Assembly: GCF_000829455.1 (NCBI RefSeq)
Contig: NZ_JXAK01000041.1
Location: 1 to 64,000 of the forward strand
Reading direction: 5' to 3'
Length of the DNA stretch: 64,000 bases
Source of the DNA: Gordoniibacillus kamchatkensis
Lineage (GTDB): Bacteria; Bacillota; Bacilli; Paenibacillales; NBRC-103111
Numbering within the stretch: the first letter of the stretch is position 1; every line of letters begins with the position of its first letter. Below the pieces are notes generated by a model. It was not told the origin of the DNA. It did not search any database and worked only from the letters and a program-made list of their open reading frames with translations. Shown one piece after another: positions 19,492 through 28,359 of the stretch. A program made the translations under genes and the position numbers.

Positions 19492-20049
19492 TTACACTTC
19501 CATGATCTCTTTTTCTTTGGCGGCAATAATTTTATCGACTTCGGCAATGAATTTGTCGGTTGCTTTCTGAATGTCGTCCTGGTGGCGGCGGATTTCGTCT
19601 TCGGAGAGGCCCGCCGTTTTTTCCAGCTTCTTGATGTCGTCGTTCGCGTCGCGGCGAATGTTGCGCACCGCTACTTTCGCTTCTTCGCCGAATTTTTTCG
19701 CCATTTTGACAAGCTCGGCGCGGCGCTCTTCGGTCAGCGCAGGCATGACGATGCGAATCGACACGCCGTCGTTGGCCGGATTAAGGCCCAGATCCGATTT
19801 CAAAATCGCCTTCTCGATCGCGCCGATCGACGATTTGTCCCACGGCTGGATAAGCAGCGTGCGGGGATCCGGGGTGTTGATGTTGGCAAGCTGGTTGACC
19901 GGCGTCAGCGCGCCGTAATATTCGACCTGCACGCGGTCAAGCAGCGCCGGCGTGGCGCGTCCGGCGCGCAGCGAGGCAAGCTCGCGGCGCAGCGAATCGA
20001 GCGCTTTGTTCATGCGGTCTTCGGCATTTTTTTTGACGGATTGCGGCAT
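19492..20049 (-). CDS. frr: Ribosome recycling factor
   Basis: RRF splits post-termination ribosomes together with EF-G. The 185-aa product has the usual length and landmarks: [34 protein letters not shown] and the C-terminal [12 protein letters not shown]. Starts at ATG 20049, two bases after pyrH, as in the conserved rpsB-tsf-pyrH-frr cluster. Confidence 0.97.
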   Translation of the reverse strand: MPQSVKKNAEDRMNKALDSLRRELASLRAGRATPALLDRVQVEYYGALTPVNQLANINTPDPRTLLIQPWDKSSIGAIEKAILKSDLGLNPANDGVSIRIVMPALTEERRAELVKMAKKFGEEAKVAVRNIRRDANDDIKKLEKTAGLSEDEIRRHQDDIQKATDKFIAEVDKIIAAKEKEIMEV

Positions 20050-20051
20050 CG

Positions 20052-20867
<816 letters not shown>

Positions 20868-21518
20868 TTACAGCTTGGCTTGCGCCATAACTTCTTCAAC
20901 GAAGTTGTCTTGCTTTTTCTCCAGACCTTCGCCCAGCTCGAAGCGAACGAAGCGGCGGATCGTAATGTTTTCGCCGATTGTGGCGATTTTCTCGTTCAGC
21001 AGCGTCGTGATCGTTTTGTCCGGGTCTTTTACGAACGACTGCTCCATCAGGCACACGTCTTCGTAATACTTGGTCATGCGTCCTTCGACCATTTTGTCGA
21101 CGATATGTGCCGGTTTGCCTTCGTTGAGCGCCTGATTGCGGAGAATTTCTTTCTCTTTCTCCAGCGCTTCGGTCGGCACTTCTTCGCGGCGAACGTATAT
21201 CGGGCTGGCAGCAGCGATTTGCATCGCGATGTCGCGCACGAATTCGCGGAATTGTTCGGTCTTGGCGACGAAGTCGGTCTCGCAGTTCACTTCGACGAGT
21301 ACGCCGATGCGGCCTCCGCCGTGTATGTACGACTCGACGAGACCTTCCGTTGCGATCCGGCCCGCTTTGTTCGCAGCCGCGGCAAGACCTTTTTCGCGCA
21401 GCAGCTCGGCCGCTTTCGTCAAATCGCCGCCTGCTTCTTCGAGCGCTTTTTTGCAATCGAGCATGCCTGCTCCGGTTTTCTCGCGCAATTCTTTCACTGC
21501 ACTTGCGGAAATAGCCAT
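20868..21518 (-). CDS. tsf: Elongation factor Ts
   Basis: EF-Ts is the guanine-nucleotide exchange factor for EF-Tu. The 216-aa protein has the N-terminal UBA-like domain ([19 protein letters not shown]), the core signature [19 protein letters not shown] with the TDFV motif, and one dimerisation subdomain. It is the short form, much smaller than the ~290-aa B. subtilis protein, because the second core subdomain is reduced. ATG 21518 has AGGAGG upstream. Confidence 0.96.
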   Translation of the reverse strand: MAISASAVKELREKTGAGMLDCKKALEEAGGDLTKAAELLREKGLAAAANKAGRIATEGLVESYIHGGGRIGVLVEVNCETDFVAKTEQFREFVRDIAMQIAAASPIYVRREEVPTEALEKEKEILRNQALNEGKPAHIVDKMVEGRMTKYYEDVCLMEQSFVKDPDKTITTLLNEKIATIGENITIRRFVRFELGEGLEKKQDNFVEEVMAQAKL

Positions 21519-21565
21519 GAGGGGAACCTCCTGAGTTCGTATCGTTTATGGGATCATGTCCGGAA

Positions 21566-21604
21566 AAAGGGCGGTGATAGGCTTTACGCCTTCGACCACC
21601 CTTT
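21566..21604 (-). terminator. Hairpin/attenuator between rpsB and tsf
   Basis: On minus, AAAGGG-GGT and an inner AGGC pair with GCCT and ACC-CCCTTT, then TTCC follows. The U-run is short, so partial termination or mRNA processing setting the rpsB:tsf ratio is more likely than full termination. Confidence 0.55.
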
Positions 21605-21635
21605 CCCCGTTTGCCTTATTCGATTTCAATGGGCA

Positions 21636-22334
21636 TTAAGCCGTCGTTTGCTCGCCTTGGTGAGCTTCGACAACCGCATCGGCCATTTTCGCTGTAAGCA
21701 GCTTCACGGCGCGGATTGCGTCGTCGTTACCCGGGATAACGTAGTCGATTTCGTCCGGATCGCAGTTCGTGTCGACGATGCCCACGATCGGGATGCCCAG
21801 CTTGCGGGCTTCGGCTACGGCGATGCGCTCTTTGCGCGGATCGATGATGAACAGCGCGTCAGGCAGGCGCTTCATGTTCTTGATGCCGCCGAGGAATTTT
21901 TCCAGGCGCTCTTGCTCTTTGCGCAGGATAATAACTTCTTTCTTCGGCAGCACGTCGAACGTGCCGTCTTCTTCCCAACGCTCGAGTTCGTGCAGGCGCT
22001 CGATCCGCTTCTGGATCGTCGCGAAGTTGGTCAGCGTGCCGCCGAGCCAACGCTGGTTAATGTAGTACATGCCGCAGCGTTCCGCTTCTTCTTTCACGGA
22101 ATCTTGCGCTTGCTTCTTCGTGCCGACGAACAGGATCGTTCCATTGTCAGCAGCCAAAGAGCGAACGAAGTTGTACGCTTCTTCGACTTTCTTGACCGTT
22201 TTCTGCAGGTCGATAATGTAAATGCCGTTTCTTTCGGTGAAGATGTATTTGTCCATTTTCGGGTTCCAACGACGGGTTTGGTGACCGAAGTGTACCCCAG
22301 CTTCGAGAAGCTGTTTCATGGAAATGACTGCCAT
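21636..22334 (-). CDS. rpsB: 30S ribosomal protein S2
   Basis: S2 joins the 30S subunit late and, with bS1 where present, shapes mRNA docking. The 232-aa product has [51 protein letters not shown] and [15 protein letters not shown], all S2 hallmarks. ATG 22334 is preceded by GAGGAGG; an in-frame codon at 22352 is upstream of that site and unlikely. First gene of the rpsB-tsf cluster. Confidence 0.97.
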   Translation of the reverse strand: MAVISMKQLLEAGVHFGHQTRRWNPKMDKYIFTERNGIYIIDLQKTVKKVEEAYNFVRSLAADNGTILFVGTKKQAQDSVKEEAERCGMYYINQRWLGGTLTNFATIQKRIERLHELERWEEDGTFDVLPKKEVIILRKEQERLEKFLGGIKNMKRLPDALFIIDPRKERIAVAEARKLGIPIVGIVDTNCDPDEIDYVIPGNDDAIRAVKLLTAKMADAVVEAHQGEQTTA

Positions 22335-22472
22335 CCTCACGCACCTCCTCAAAATGGTTTTGTCGTGCCAGCCTCCGCCTGTCGCATTTCCGGCTAAAAC
22401 TCCCGCGAGGAAGCACCGTTAACCGGATTGACAAGACGTGTGTTTTTGTAAACACCTGTAACACCGACAATT

Positions 22473-22502
22473 ACTATACCACAAACGGAAACCGATATGC
22501 AA
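22473..22502 (-). promoter_or_regulatory. Promoter and leader of rpsB
   Basis: On minus TTGCAT (22497-22502) and TATAGT (22473-22478) are 18 bases apart. The following ~140-base leader contains a small GTGTTT/AAACAC hairpin and GC-rich segments before the rpsB ribosome site, compatible with feedback control by S2, which is inference. Confidence 0.6.
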
Positions 22503-22541
22503 CCGGATGCGATGGCGATGCGTTGCCGATCGGCCAAACGC

Positions 22542-22584
22542 AAAAAAAGGCCTTCAGGGCCGCTATGTGAGCTGGCCCCCGGCC
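22542..22584 (-). terminator. Terminator closing the fla/che operon
   Basis: Immediately after the last gene, minus-strand GGCC and GGG segments pair with CCC and GGCC across a ~12-base loop, followed by seven Ts (plus A run 22542-22548). It separates the flagellar block from rpsB. Confidence 0.75.
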
Positions 22585-22586
22585 TG

Positions 22587-23078
22587 TTATTGGGCGCTTA
22601 GCAGCGTCTGAACGACCTGCTGCGGATCCGGCGTCCCTTCGAAAACGTGGTAGCCGACCTGGATTTTGTCCGTCAGCCGCTGCTCGTTCAGCATTTTCTC
22701 GAATGCGTTGCGATCGGCGACGACGCCGCTGCGGTACAAAAGCTCGGCCACCTGCGTAGCGATCAGCCCGGGCGATACGTACACCGCCACTTTTTTCCCG
22801 GCGGCGCCGGCGTTTGGATTCGGCTGCGCTTTAAGCGCGTCTTGCACCTTTTTGTCGACGTCTGCCTGGGTAAACAGCTTTTCGTTCTTATCGTACACTT
22901 GATAATATTTTTGGGCCACTTCTTTCAGCTGCTTCGGATCCATATCTTCAGGCGCCGCTTTTCCCGCAGGCATCGGCGCGGCGCCTGTGCCTTTGGCGAC
23001 CAGCATGACCTGCAGCAAAATCGCTCCGGCAATGAGCCCGATGCCGACGCCGCTAAGCATGGCGCGATTTTTAAACAT
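22587..23078 (-). CDS. Membrane-anchored protein with MltG-like N-terminal domain
   Basis: A 163-aa protein with an N-terminal membrane segment (RAMLSGVGIGLIAGAILLQV), an Ala/Lys/Gln-rich extracytoplasmic stretch, and a C-terminal domain in which ATQVAELLYRSGVVADRNAF and QVGYHVFEG resemble the LysM-like N-terminal domain of endolytic transglycosylase MltG. The MltG catalytic domain is absent, so enzymatic activity is not expected. ATG 23078 is used, nine bases after GGAGG; ATG 23087 lies directly on that site. It overlaps swrB and is the last gene of the flagellar block. Function unknown; a cell-wall role near the motor is speculation. Confidence 0.6.
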   Translation of the reverse strand: MFKNRAMLSGVGIGLIAGAILLQVMLVAKGTGAAPMPAGKAAPEDMDPKQLKEVAQKYYQVYDKNEKLFTQADVDKKVQDALKAQPNPNAGAAGKKVAVYVSPGLIATQVAELLYRSGVVADRNAFEKMLNEQRLTDKIQVGYHVFEGTPDPQQVVQTLLSAQ

Positions 23079-23697
23079 GGGCCGCATCCTCCTGTCTCGC
23101 CAGCTGAATGATGAGCTGCACTTCGCCTTTGTTCATACCGAGCTTCTTGGCGATATATTCCACCGATTTTTGCTGGCCGTGCAGCTTGAACAGTTCGGCA
23201 TAGCGGTGCCTCACGTTCATGAGCAGCGGCTCGCGGCGCAGAGGGCCGTCAGCTTGTCCCGTCTCGTCAGAGGCGGAAAACGATTGCGGATGCAAGCTCG
23301 TCCCAGGGTCGACTGCGGCTGCTGACGGCACTGCGCTTTCCGCGGCCGAAAGCGGCCGGGAAGGAATCGGCTCCCGCTGCGTCTCCTGCCGGGTTGGAAT
23401 GTCCGGTTTCGGGCGCGTCAATTCCTGCACAAGCTGCTGGTTTTGCTTCTCCAGCTGTTCGAGGCGTCCCGAAAGCTTGGCCAAGTGAGCTTCGTAATCG
23501 CGCTTCGTATCGGTGAACAGCTGCAGCAGCGACTCGTTTTGCTGTTCCATATCGGAGGCGAACAGCTCCATCGATTGTTCCAATTCTTTCATCATATCGC
23601 CGGACGGAGCGGTCTTCCCCGGACGGGGCAACATCTGCGCATATACGAGACATACAAGACCGAGGAGCACGACGTACATCCATGGCGCGAAAGTCAT
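23071..23697 (-). CDS. swrB: SwrB-like membrane coiled-coil protein
   Basis: A 208-aa bitopic protein: N-terminal membrane segment (WMYVVLLGLVCLVYA), a coiled coil at about 35-95 (LEQSMELFASDMEQQNESLL and beyond), a Pro/Ser/Ala-rich linker, and a conserved C-terminal helix-turn-helix-like end HGQQKSVEYIAKKLGMNKGE. This is the layout and position (after sigD) of SwrB/YlxL, which in B. subtilis promotes flagellar type III export gate/basal body maturation and full SigD activity. Sequence similarity is mainly in the C-terminal ~45 residues, so the symbol is moderately certain. Confidence 0.65.
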   Translation of the reverse strand: MTFAPWMYVVLLGLVCLVYAQMLPRPGKTAPSGDMMKELEQSMELFASDMEQQNESLLQLFTDTKRDYEAHLAKLSGRLEQLEKQNQQLVQELTRPKPDIPTRQETQREPIPSRPLSAAESAVPSAAAVDPGTSLHPQSFSASDETGQADGPLRREPLLMNVRHRYAELFKLHGQQKSVEYIAKKLGMNKGEVQLIIQLARQEDAAHV

Positions 23698-23712
23698 GCA
23701 GGTTCCCCCTCC

Positions 23713-24039
23713 CTATAAAGACACATCCAAAAAGTGGCCTTTGAACGGATGCGGCGGCGTTTTCGGTTCGGCGTTATCGCCGGGCTCAGGCTCGGACCGG
23801 CCGCGGCGCTGCCGCTCTCCCTGCTCTCCGCCGGCCTGCTTGCCCTGGTCCCGGATATGCATTTCTGCCGCATGCTCCAGCTTCGCCGTCTGTTCCCGCG
23901 CCCGCTCCGTCTGCTTCGCCGCTTGCCCGGCGAGCAGCACCTGGTCGACTTCCGGCTTATGCAGCAGTTGATTTTGCCGCACGCCCGCTTCGTCGTTGCG
24001 ATGCAAAGCCATCTGCAAATCGATCGCTTTCAAGCTCAT
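23713..24039 (-). CDS. Small hydrophilic protein of the flagellar block, unknown
   Basis: A 108-aa, charged, Gln/Glu/Arg-rich protein without membrane segments or cysteines. The N-terminal half (LQMALHRNDEAGVRQNQLLH, KQTERAREQTAKLEHAAEMH) is probably helical; the C-terminus HPFKGHFLDVSL looks conserved because it is followed at once by the stop and has an amphipathic aromatic pattern. Codon use matches neighbours. It lies between fapA and swrB, in line and same strand, so a role tied to the flagellar/chemotaxis operon is likely but unproven. Confidence 0.6.
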   Translation of the reverse strand: MSLKAIDLQMALHRNDEAGVRQNQLLHKPEVDQVLLAGQAAKQTERAREQTAKLEHAAEMHIRDQGKQAGGEQGERQRRGRSEPEPGDNAEPKTPPHPFKGHFLDVSL

Positions 24040-24081
24040 CCGAATCTCCGCCTTCCGCCTTGTTCGGGCATACGCCCGGCT

Positions 24082-25491
24082 TTAGAAGTAAGGAATCATC
24101 GAGACGTCGCCGTCCGACAAGCAAAACACGACTCTGGAAACCGCATCCTTGACGAACTTCGTGTACCGCCCGATTACGATTTTGGCCCCCCCGTAAATGG
24201 TGGCGAGGACTTCGACGCGGGCCCTCTCCGTTTCTTCGAGCGACTTCTCGATTTCGAGAATGCGTTCTTTAATGTTGGTTTCTTCTTCGATCGACTGCTT
24301 CTTCGTATGGTTCAGCTTCACTCGAAGCGACAGTTTTTCTTGATTCAACTGGCCGGCCGCGGCCAATTGATCGAGCAGCGCCAAAGCTTTTTCGGTCTTG
24401 TCCAAGTTTTCGCGCTGCGCTTTCAATTGAGCCCGCAGCGCAAGAAGCTCGTTGCGAAGCTCCGGGACGACGCCGACCTCGATGACGGTGACGGTGGACA
24501 TGGCATTGCCTACGGTCCGGCTCGTCACTTTCTCCCCGGCCTGCACGATGCCGCCGACGATAAGGCCTTTCGGCCCGTTGCAAATGACCGACCGTCCGGC
24601 GCGGACGGTAGAGTGCATAATGCTTTGCGCGACGATAATATCTTCGCCCGCTTCGACGAGCGCGTCTTGGATGAAGGAACTTTTGATCGACTTGCCGGCG
24701 CGCACCTTCGCTTTATTTTGGCCGACGATTCCGGCGCCGATTTCGATCGAGCCCCCGGCCTCAAGCTCGGCTGCCTCGACCCCGCCGGTGATCCGAATAT
24801 CGCCCGCCGCTTTAATGCGGAAGCCCGGCTGTACGTTGCCGCGAATGACGACGCTGCCGACAAAATCGATATTGCCGATTCCGTAATCGACATCTCCGTT
24901 TATTTCATAGATCGGGAACACGTTCACTTTGTCCCGGTCCGTCGTTATCACCATGCCGTCAATCGCGGCGTACAGCGCAGACCGCTCCTGATCGAGCACG
25001 ACGTTTTTTCCGATTTTAAAGTGGGCTTCCTTGCCGTCTTTGGCAAACAGCGTTTCGCCCGTCACCGCATGGCCGTCTTGGCCTGGCTGCGGCGGCACGC
25101 GTTCGCCGATCAGCTGGCCCTTTTTCACATTGTTGATCGATGCGAGCTCTTTAAAGTCAACAGTGCCGTCTTCCAGCATGAGCGGTTTTCGCTGGTTGTT
25201 GCCCAGATCGAACAAATATCGGACGTATCCGTTCTCTCCATCGACCGGTTTCGTGCCGCTTGCGATAACATTTTGGACCATAAAATGCGATTTCGGATCG
25301 GCGGCGATCTGCTCCAGCTTCGCCTTATCCAATCCGAACACGATTCCGTGCGATACGGCAAATTGCTCCAGCTCGGCAGCGTTCAGCGCGAACTCCTCTT
25401 CCGTACGGGTAAACTGCAAAAATGCCGTCAGCTTGTCTTCCGACACCGTAATCGTCAAATAGGCATCCAACGGCATGCTGCGTTCGCTCAT
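24082..25491 (-). CDS. fapA: FapA-type DUF342 protein
   Basis: A 469-aa protein of the FapA/DUF342 family (polar flagellar assembly protein A; polymer-forming beta-helix core). Visible: an N-terminal domain, then Gly/Ile/Val-rich hexad repeats (about 190-345, e.g. GNVQPGFRIKAAGDIRITGG and EVSGSIEIGAGIVGQ-like turns) typical of a parallel beta-helix, and a coiled-coil region (~370-435). Start taken at ATG 25491, preceded by GGGGGGAGACGA. It follows sigD; in Vibrio FapA affects polar flagellum assembly and MinD/FlhG-type placement, its Gram-positive role is unsettled. Confidence 0.75.
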   Translation of the reverse strand: MSERSMPLDAYLTITVSEDKLTAFLQFTRTEEEFALNAAELEQFAVSHGIVFGLDKAKLEQIAADPKSHFMVQNVIASGTKPVDGENGYVRYLFDLGNNQRKPLMLEDGTVDFKELASINNVKKGQLIGERVPPQPGQDGHAVTGETLFAKDGKEAHFKIGKNVVLDQERSALYAAIDGMVITTDRDKVNVFPIYEINGDVDYGIGNIDFVGSVVIRGNVQPGFRIKAAGDIRITGGVEAAELEAGGSIEIGAGIVGQNKAKVRAGKSIKSSFIQDALVEAGEDIIVAQSIMHSTVRAGRSVICNGPKGLIVGGIVQAGEKVTSRTVGNAMSTVTVIEVGVVPELRNELLALRAQLKAQRENLDKTEKALALLDQLAAAGQLNQEKLSLRVKLNHTKKQSIEEETNIKERILEIEKSLEETERARVEVLATIYGGAKIVIGRYTKFVKDAVSRVVFCLSDGDVSMIPYF

Positions 25492-25514
25492 TCGTCTCCC
25501 CCCTATGCAGAGTT

Positions 25515-26303
25515 TCACGTTTCCTGAAACAACTGCGTCTTCAAGCGGCCCATCGCGCCGCGCAAGCGCAATATCGCTTTGGAATGCAATTGCGAAATGC
25601 GCGAAGGCGACAAGCTCATCACTTCGGCGATTTCGCTTAGCGACAAATCTTCATAATAAAAAAGCGATATAACGATCCGTTCCTTTTCCGTGAGCCGTTC
25701 GATCGCTTTCGCAAGCGTTTCCTTCAAAAAAAATTCGTTTACTTTGGACTCCGGATTTGTCGCTTTCTCGTCAACGAGCAACGACAATCTCGTTTCCGCC
25801 TCTTCCTCGCGAATCGGCTCGTCGATCGAGCATACCGTCGTAATGGCGATATCCTGCAGCATTTGTTGAAATTCGCTTTCGGTGATTTGCAAATATTCGC
25901 TCATTTCCGCATCGGTGACGGAACGCAAATAGCGCTGCTCGAGCTTCTGATACGCTTCTTCCACCTTTTTGGCTTTCTCCCGCACGGAACGCGGCACCCA
26001 ATCGCCCTGCCGAAGCCCGTCGATGATTGCGCCGCGAATGCGCCAGGAAGCGTACGTCTCGAACTGGAGCCCCCGCTCGTAGTCGAATTTTTCCGTTGCA
26101 TCGATAAGTCCCATAACTCCGTAGCTGGCCAAGTCTTCGCGTGAGACGGTTTTCGGGAGGCCGATCGACATCCTGCCGGACACGTAATCGACCAGCGGCA
26201 AATAAGCTTCGATCAGCGCTTGCTTCGCCTCCGGCTTCCCCTGCTCTCTCCACTCGCGCCATAACTGAAGATGAGCCCTGTTCGACTGCTTGTGATCGAT
26301 CAT
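25515..26303 (-). CDS. sigD: Flagellar RNA polymerase sigma factor SigD (FliA)
   Basis: Sigma-28 type factor for late flagellar, chemotaxis and autolysin genes. The 262-aa protein shows region 2 (MGLIDATEKFDYERGLQFET, YASWRIRGAIIDGLRQ), region 3 (VPRSVREKAKKVEEAYQKLE) and region 4 with the helix-turn-helix YYEDLSLSEIAEVMSLSPSR. Length matches B. subtilis SigD (254 aa). Its near-terminal position in a ~31 kb operon is known in B. subtilis to lower SigD and create motile/sessile bistability; the same position here suggests similar control. Confidence 0.95.
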   Translation of the reverse strand: MIDHKQSNRAHLQLWREWREQGKPEAKQALIEAYLPLVDYVSGRMSIGLPKTVSREDLASYGVMGLIDATEKFDYERGLQFETYASWRIRGAIIDGLRQGDWVPRSVREKAKKVEEAYQKLEQRYLRSVTDAEMSEYLQITESEFQQMLQDIAITTVCSIDEPIREEEAETRLSLLVDEKATNPESKVNEFFLKETLAKAIERLTEKERIVISLFYYEDLSLSEIAEVMSLSPSRISQLHSKAILRLRGAMGRLKTQLFQET

Positions 26304-26321
26304 GGGTCCGTTACACCGTCC

Positions 26322-26747
26322 TTACTCTTGTGACATGCGGCGAAGAGCGTTCGCCAGTTCCTCCGGATCGAGTGCAGCGTGCGAAGCCAGCTTCGGCGGA
26401 CTAAGCGGAGCGAAGCCTGTCCCGTCGTCCCGCTCGCCTGCGGCGTTCAAATTCGAGCGCAGCAAATCGTGCAGCGAATCGTCATGCGGCGTCGCCAGAT
26501 CGACGTTCTGTCCCGCCTCCGACTCGGCTTCGCCGATAGCAGGCGGCAAATCCGCCGCTGCTGCGGCGCTGTTCAAAATGAGATGAAGCAAAAACCGAAA
26601 CAAAAAAATGACGGCAAATACGAGCAAGAAGCTGTAAACGCTATGTAACAACGTCGTCGTGAACACGTTGCGGGCAATCGATGTTGCGAAAGTCAGGACG
26701 AATGCGGCGGCCCCTCCGATCAAATTCCAACGAACAGTGCCCGTCAT
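26322..26747 (-). CDS. Small two-helix membrane protein of the flagellar block, unknown
   Basis: A 141-aa protein with two predicted membrane helices (about 8-28, GGAAAFVLTFATSIARNVF, and 34-58, LLHSVYSFLLVFAVIFLFRF) and an Ala/Asp/Leu-rich soluble tail ending DPEELANALRRMSQE. It lies exactly between cheD and sigD with only a few bases on the cheD side. No recognised domain. B. subtilis has no gene at this place, so this appears to be specific to this lineage. Confidence 0.6.
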   Translation of the reverse strand: MTGTVRWNLIGGAAAFVLTFATSIARNVFTTTLLHSVYSFLLVFAVIFLFRFLLHLILNSAAAAADLPPAIGEAESEAGQNVDLATPHDDSLHDLLRSNLNAAGERDDGTGFAPLSPPKLASHAALDPEELANALRRMSQE

Positions 26748-26750
26748 GGC

Positions 26751-27245
26751 TCACAATTCCTTAACGCCGTGCTGCACGCTGCGGATGACGAGAATGCCGG
26801 TATCGCAGTCGAATTCAATGGTTCTGCCATAATTCCCACCCGTATCTTCAGCTTTAAGCGGAACGCCGAATTTTTTCAGCTGCTCTTTGCAGGACTCCAC
26901 GTTGCGCGGACCTATTCTCATCGTATCATGATTGGCTGCAAATGCAAACATTTGAGCGCCTCCTGCCATCTTCGCTTCCATCCGCGATGCCGCCGCTCCC
27001 AGCTTCTGCATGCGCTCGATCAGCTCGGGAACCGCCGTATCCGCATACTTGGCAATATTGAGCGTCCCTTCCTTGGCAATTTCCGAAGCGGGAAGCATCA
27101 CGTGGGCCATCCCGGCCACTTTCGCTTTCGCGTCGTACAGCGTGAGCCCGACACATGAGCCGAGCCCGGTCGTTTTGAGCACCCCCGAGCGCTGCGTGAC
27201 GTTAAGATCAGCCATGCCGACTTTAATGAAGGCGTTCTGGATCAT
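26751..27245 (-). CDS. cheD: Chemoreceptor glutamine deamidase CheD
   Basis: CheD deamidates receptor glutamines and binds CheC, raising its phosphatase activity. The 164-aa protein holds the papain-like triad expected of the family: Cys31 in TGLGSC, His48 in GMAHVML, and Thr25. ATGA overlap with cheC shows translational coupling to its partner. Confidence 0.95.
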   Translation of the reverse strand: MIQNAFIKVGMADLNVTQRSGVLKTTGLGSCVGLTLYDAKAKVAGMAHVMLPASEIAKEGTLNIAKYADTAVPELIERMQKLGAAASRMEAKMAGGAQMFAFAANHDTMRIGPRNVESCKEQLKKFGVPLKAEDTGGNYGRTIEFDCDTGILVIRSVQHGVKEL

Positions 27246-27865
27246 AAGCCGTCGACTCCCAAGGCGGTGAAGATTTTGTCGAACGACTCGGGATCCGGGA
27301 TGAGAAAGAAATGCCCCTCCACTTCATGATTGCCTTCCAAAAACTTCGTTTCGATCAAGAGCGCCTGATCGCCCATTTGCCCGAACTGCAGCAGGCCGAA
27401 GCTGAGTACGGCTCCGGCCATATCGATGGCCAGCGAAGGCACCGTCGGGGATAAATGCAGCTTCGTAAAATCGGCGAGCGACGACAAGTACGATCCGGCG
27501 AGAATATTTCCGATCTCGTTCAGCGCCGACAGTTCGAGCTCGGTATACTCGCCTTCTTCGGACACTTGCTGCAAGCCGACCAAATTTTTCAGCAGCTTCT
27601 TGGCCGATTCCAACGCGAGGATAAAAAACATGTTGCCCGGCGCTTCGCCTTCGACGCGCAGGAAAATCGCAAGCACGACCTGCTCTTCGCCGCCGATGCT
27701 GGCCGATATTTCTTCGAACGGCAGCATGCGCACTTTCGGCACTTGCATATCCACCGGTTTGTTCAGGAGCGTGGACAATGCCGTGGCGGCGTGACCCGCA
27801 CCGATGTTGCCCACCTCCTTCAAGACGTCCAGCTGAAATTCCCGCAATTCCTTAAAAGCCCCCAT
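27242..27865 (-). CDS. cheC: CheY-P phosphatase CheC
   Basis: CheC removes phosphate from CheY-P and is stimulated by CheD, part of the Bacillus-type adaptation system. The 207-aa product has two pseudo-repeated phosphatase motifs of E/D-x3-N type: in DVLKEVGNIGAGHAATALS and in LSALNEIGNILAGSYLSSL. Located between cheW and cheD; overlaps cheD by four bases. Confidence 0.95.
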   Translation of the reverse strand: MGAFKELREFQLDVLKEVGNIGAGHAATALSTLLNKPVDMQVPKVRMLPFEEISASIGGEEQVVLAIFLRVEGEAPGNMFFILALESAKKLLKNLVGLQQVSEEGEYTELELSALNEIGNILAGSYLSSLADFTKLHLSPTVPSLAIDMAGAVLSFGLLQFGQMGDQALLIETKFLEGNHEVEGHFFLIPDPESFDKIFTALGVDGL

Positions 27866-27868
27866 CGC

Positions 27869-28336
27869 TTATTCCTCTTCGTGAAACGCGCTCAGTTGCA
27901 GCAGCTCCGCTTTGTTCAGTACTTGTTCCAAATTGAGCAGCACGAGCAGTCCGTTGTCGCCGATTCGGGCGATGCCGCGCAAATATTTGGCTTTAATGCC
28001 GCCCACCACTTCCGGCGGATTGTCGATTTGATCGGTGTCCAGATCGATGACGTCGTTCGCCGAATCGACAATGAGACCGACCTCATAATCGCCGGCCGAT
28101 ACAATGATGATGCGCGTGTTGTCGGTATATTCGGTTTCCGGCAGGCCGAACCGGCTGCGCAAATCGATGACCGGGATGACGACGCCGCGCAAGTTAATGA
28201 CGCCTTTAATAAATTCGGGGCATTTCGGCACGCGGGTCATCGGCTGCATCCGTTCGATCGTTTTCACGGCTTCGACTTCGACGCCGTATTGTTCGGAACC
28301 AAGAGCAAAGACGATCACTTTTTTCTCTTCGGACAT
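27869..28336 (-). CDS. cheW: Chemotaxis coupling protein CheW
   Basis: CheW links receptors to CheA. The 155-aa product is one SH3-like CheW domain: KVIVFALGSEQYGVEVEAVK, then FIKGVINLRGVVIPVIDLRSRFG and GLIVDSANDVIDL. ATG 28336 has AGGA upstream. It lies 20 bases after cheA. Confidence 0.96.
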   Translation of the reverse strand: MSEEKKVIVFALGSEQYGVEVEAVKTIERMQPMTRVPKCPEFIKGVINLRGVVIPVIDLRSRFGLPETEYTDNTRIIIVSAGDYEVGLIVDSANDVIDLDTDQIDNPPEVVGGIKAKYLRGIARIGDNGLLVLLNLEQVLNKAELLQLSAFHEEE

Positions 28337-28359
28337 GGCATTTTCCTCCTAGCGGATCG

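Noticed and set aside
23734-25527. 597-codon plus-strand ORF opposite fapA and neighbours
   Set aside because: Spans three minus-strand genes and their gaps; composition is that of a shadow frame in GC-rich DNA.
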